The notes beneath the pieces were generated by a model. The model was given only the letters and a program-made list of their open reading frames with translations. It made no database searches and was not told where the DNA came from. The translations under genes and the position numbers were made by a program. A stretch of 64,000 nt of DNA from Sphingomonas sp. 3P27F8. Its GTDB lineage: Bacteria; Pseudomonadota; Alphaproteobacteria; Sphingomonadales; Sphingomonadaceae. Numbering within the stretch: position 1 is the stretch's first letter; each line of letters opens with the position of its first letter. Below, in pieces: positions 63,521-64,000 of the stretch. The DNA lies in contig NZ_SCNL01000015.1 in assembly GCF_005502745.1 (NCBI RefSeq), positions 1-64,000 on the forward strand, given 5' to 3'.

Positions 63521-63712
63521 CGGAAGGAAGGGAGAGTATGTTGTAGTACGGCAATGGCGGCGCATGAAATCGGCGGAAATCGGCTATTTCGGCGTAGTAT
63601 GCGAGACTACGAGGGGAGGGGGCATGACGATCAACTTGCCCGTGACCGGCCCGAGCGCTATAAATAGAGCCGTTCTTCAGTCCCCACCAGCCTCCCTGCT
63701 AGGAGGTTGGTC

Positions 63713-64000
63713 TTGGCTACCAGTTACAGGCACTACAATATTCGCCTCGAGCGCTCCCAGTGGGACCGCCTCAGCGCGATTGCCGCCGAGCAGAAACTGA
63801 GCGTCGCCGACATCATCCGGTCGGCCCTCAACGTCTTCCTTTCATCCTCCGATGTCCTGACCGCCAGCCAGCGCCGGCTCGCCCGGATCAGCGAGTTCCA
63901 GCAGCTCGCCCTGGACGTCATCATCCGCGAGCAATATCCCGAACTGCGCGACCGTCTCGTCGCCGAAACCGACAAGCGCCTGGTGCAATATCATGGCGCG
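63713..64000 (+). CDS. Ribbon-helix-helix transfer accessory protein, partial
   Basis: The TTG start at 63713 sits six bases after AGGAGG. The 96 visible residues read MATSYRHYNIRLERSQWDRL then AEQKLSVADIIRSALNVFL and a helical tail; the frame is open at the window end. The first 45 residues are a ribbon-helix-helix domain of the TraJ/TrwA/MobC kind, which binds oriT and helps the relaxase. The relaxase gene is expected beyond the window. Confidence 0.65.
   Translation, partial: MATSYRHYNIRLERSQWDRLSAIAAEQKLSVADIIRSALNVFLSSSDVLTASQRRLARISEFQQLALDVIIREQYPELRDRLVAETDKRLVQYHGA

Noticed and set aside
1..64000. rRNA, tRNA, tmRNA
   Set aside because: No matching conserved stretches were seen anywhere in the window by eye.

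Overview
The window looks like about 64 kb of a large, GC-rich alphaproteobacterial plasmid, most likely from a sphingomonad. This is inferred from an IS6100 end, a single rep-parA-parB set with iterons, conjugation-type accessory genes and sorAB-type sulfite oxidation. No rRNA, tRNA or CRISPR array was seen.

Left part (1-26.2 kb) is a metabolic and stress-resistance cargo region. An IS6100 end interrupts a Tn3-family resolvase gene beside its res site. It is followed by a YVTN beta-propeller/DUF305 pair, a second propeller, malate dehydrogenase, and a sulfite block (LysR regulator, TDT-family exporter, SorA, SorB). A CLC transporter with fluoride-type signature residues sits behind a fluoride riboswitch. 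A second sulfite-oxidase-fold enzyme with a DUF202 protein comes next. After that come an RcnR-type metal sensor, a membrane protein, a third propeller, a two-component system, a PepSY protein and a tripartite RND pump. The block ends with a PAP2 phosphatase, a DUF2127/RND chimeric remnant and an MFS transporter.

Middle part (26.3-32.8 kb) is the plasmid core: a tyrosine recombinase, ParB, ParA and a Rep_3-type initiator, mostly on the minus strand. Three AAATTGCACGCGTGCAATTT-type palindromes (likely parS) flank parA, and about seven iterons plus an inverted-repeat operator lie upstream of repA.

Right part (32.9-64 kb) is almost entirely plus-strand. It holds a CHC2/Toprim protein, a 1407-residue methylase plus strawberry-notch helicase, a ParB-like protein, ArdC antirestriction protease, many small conserved plasmid genes, a DpdA/TGT-like protein, a RES toxin-antitoxin pair, a PLD-like protein, SSB, a DUF2493 protein and a 1272-residue nuclease-STAND NTPase. 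A complete group II intron (41689-44243) interrupts one conserved gene, and its exact removal restores a 202-codon frame. The right edge holds hairpins that could be an oriT, then a ribbon-helix-helix gene running off the window. If oriT is near 63.5 kb, the 33-63 kb block would be the leading region. Its genes point toward oriT and include antirestriction and SSB functions. Two copies of a structured leader (55252-55470 and 62236-62426), with different but self-complementary outer stems, sit just upstream of plus-strand genes and could be single-stranded-DNA promoters or structured RNA leaders. This is the most interesting undescribed signal in the window.
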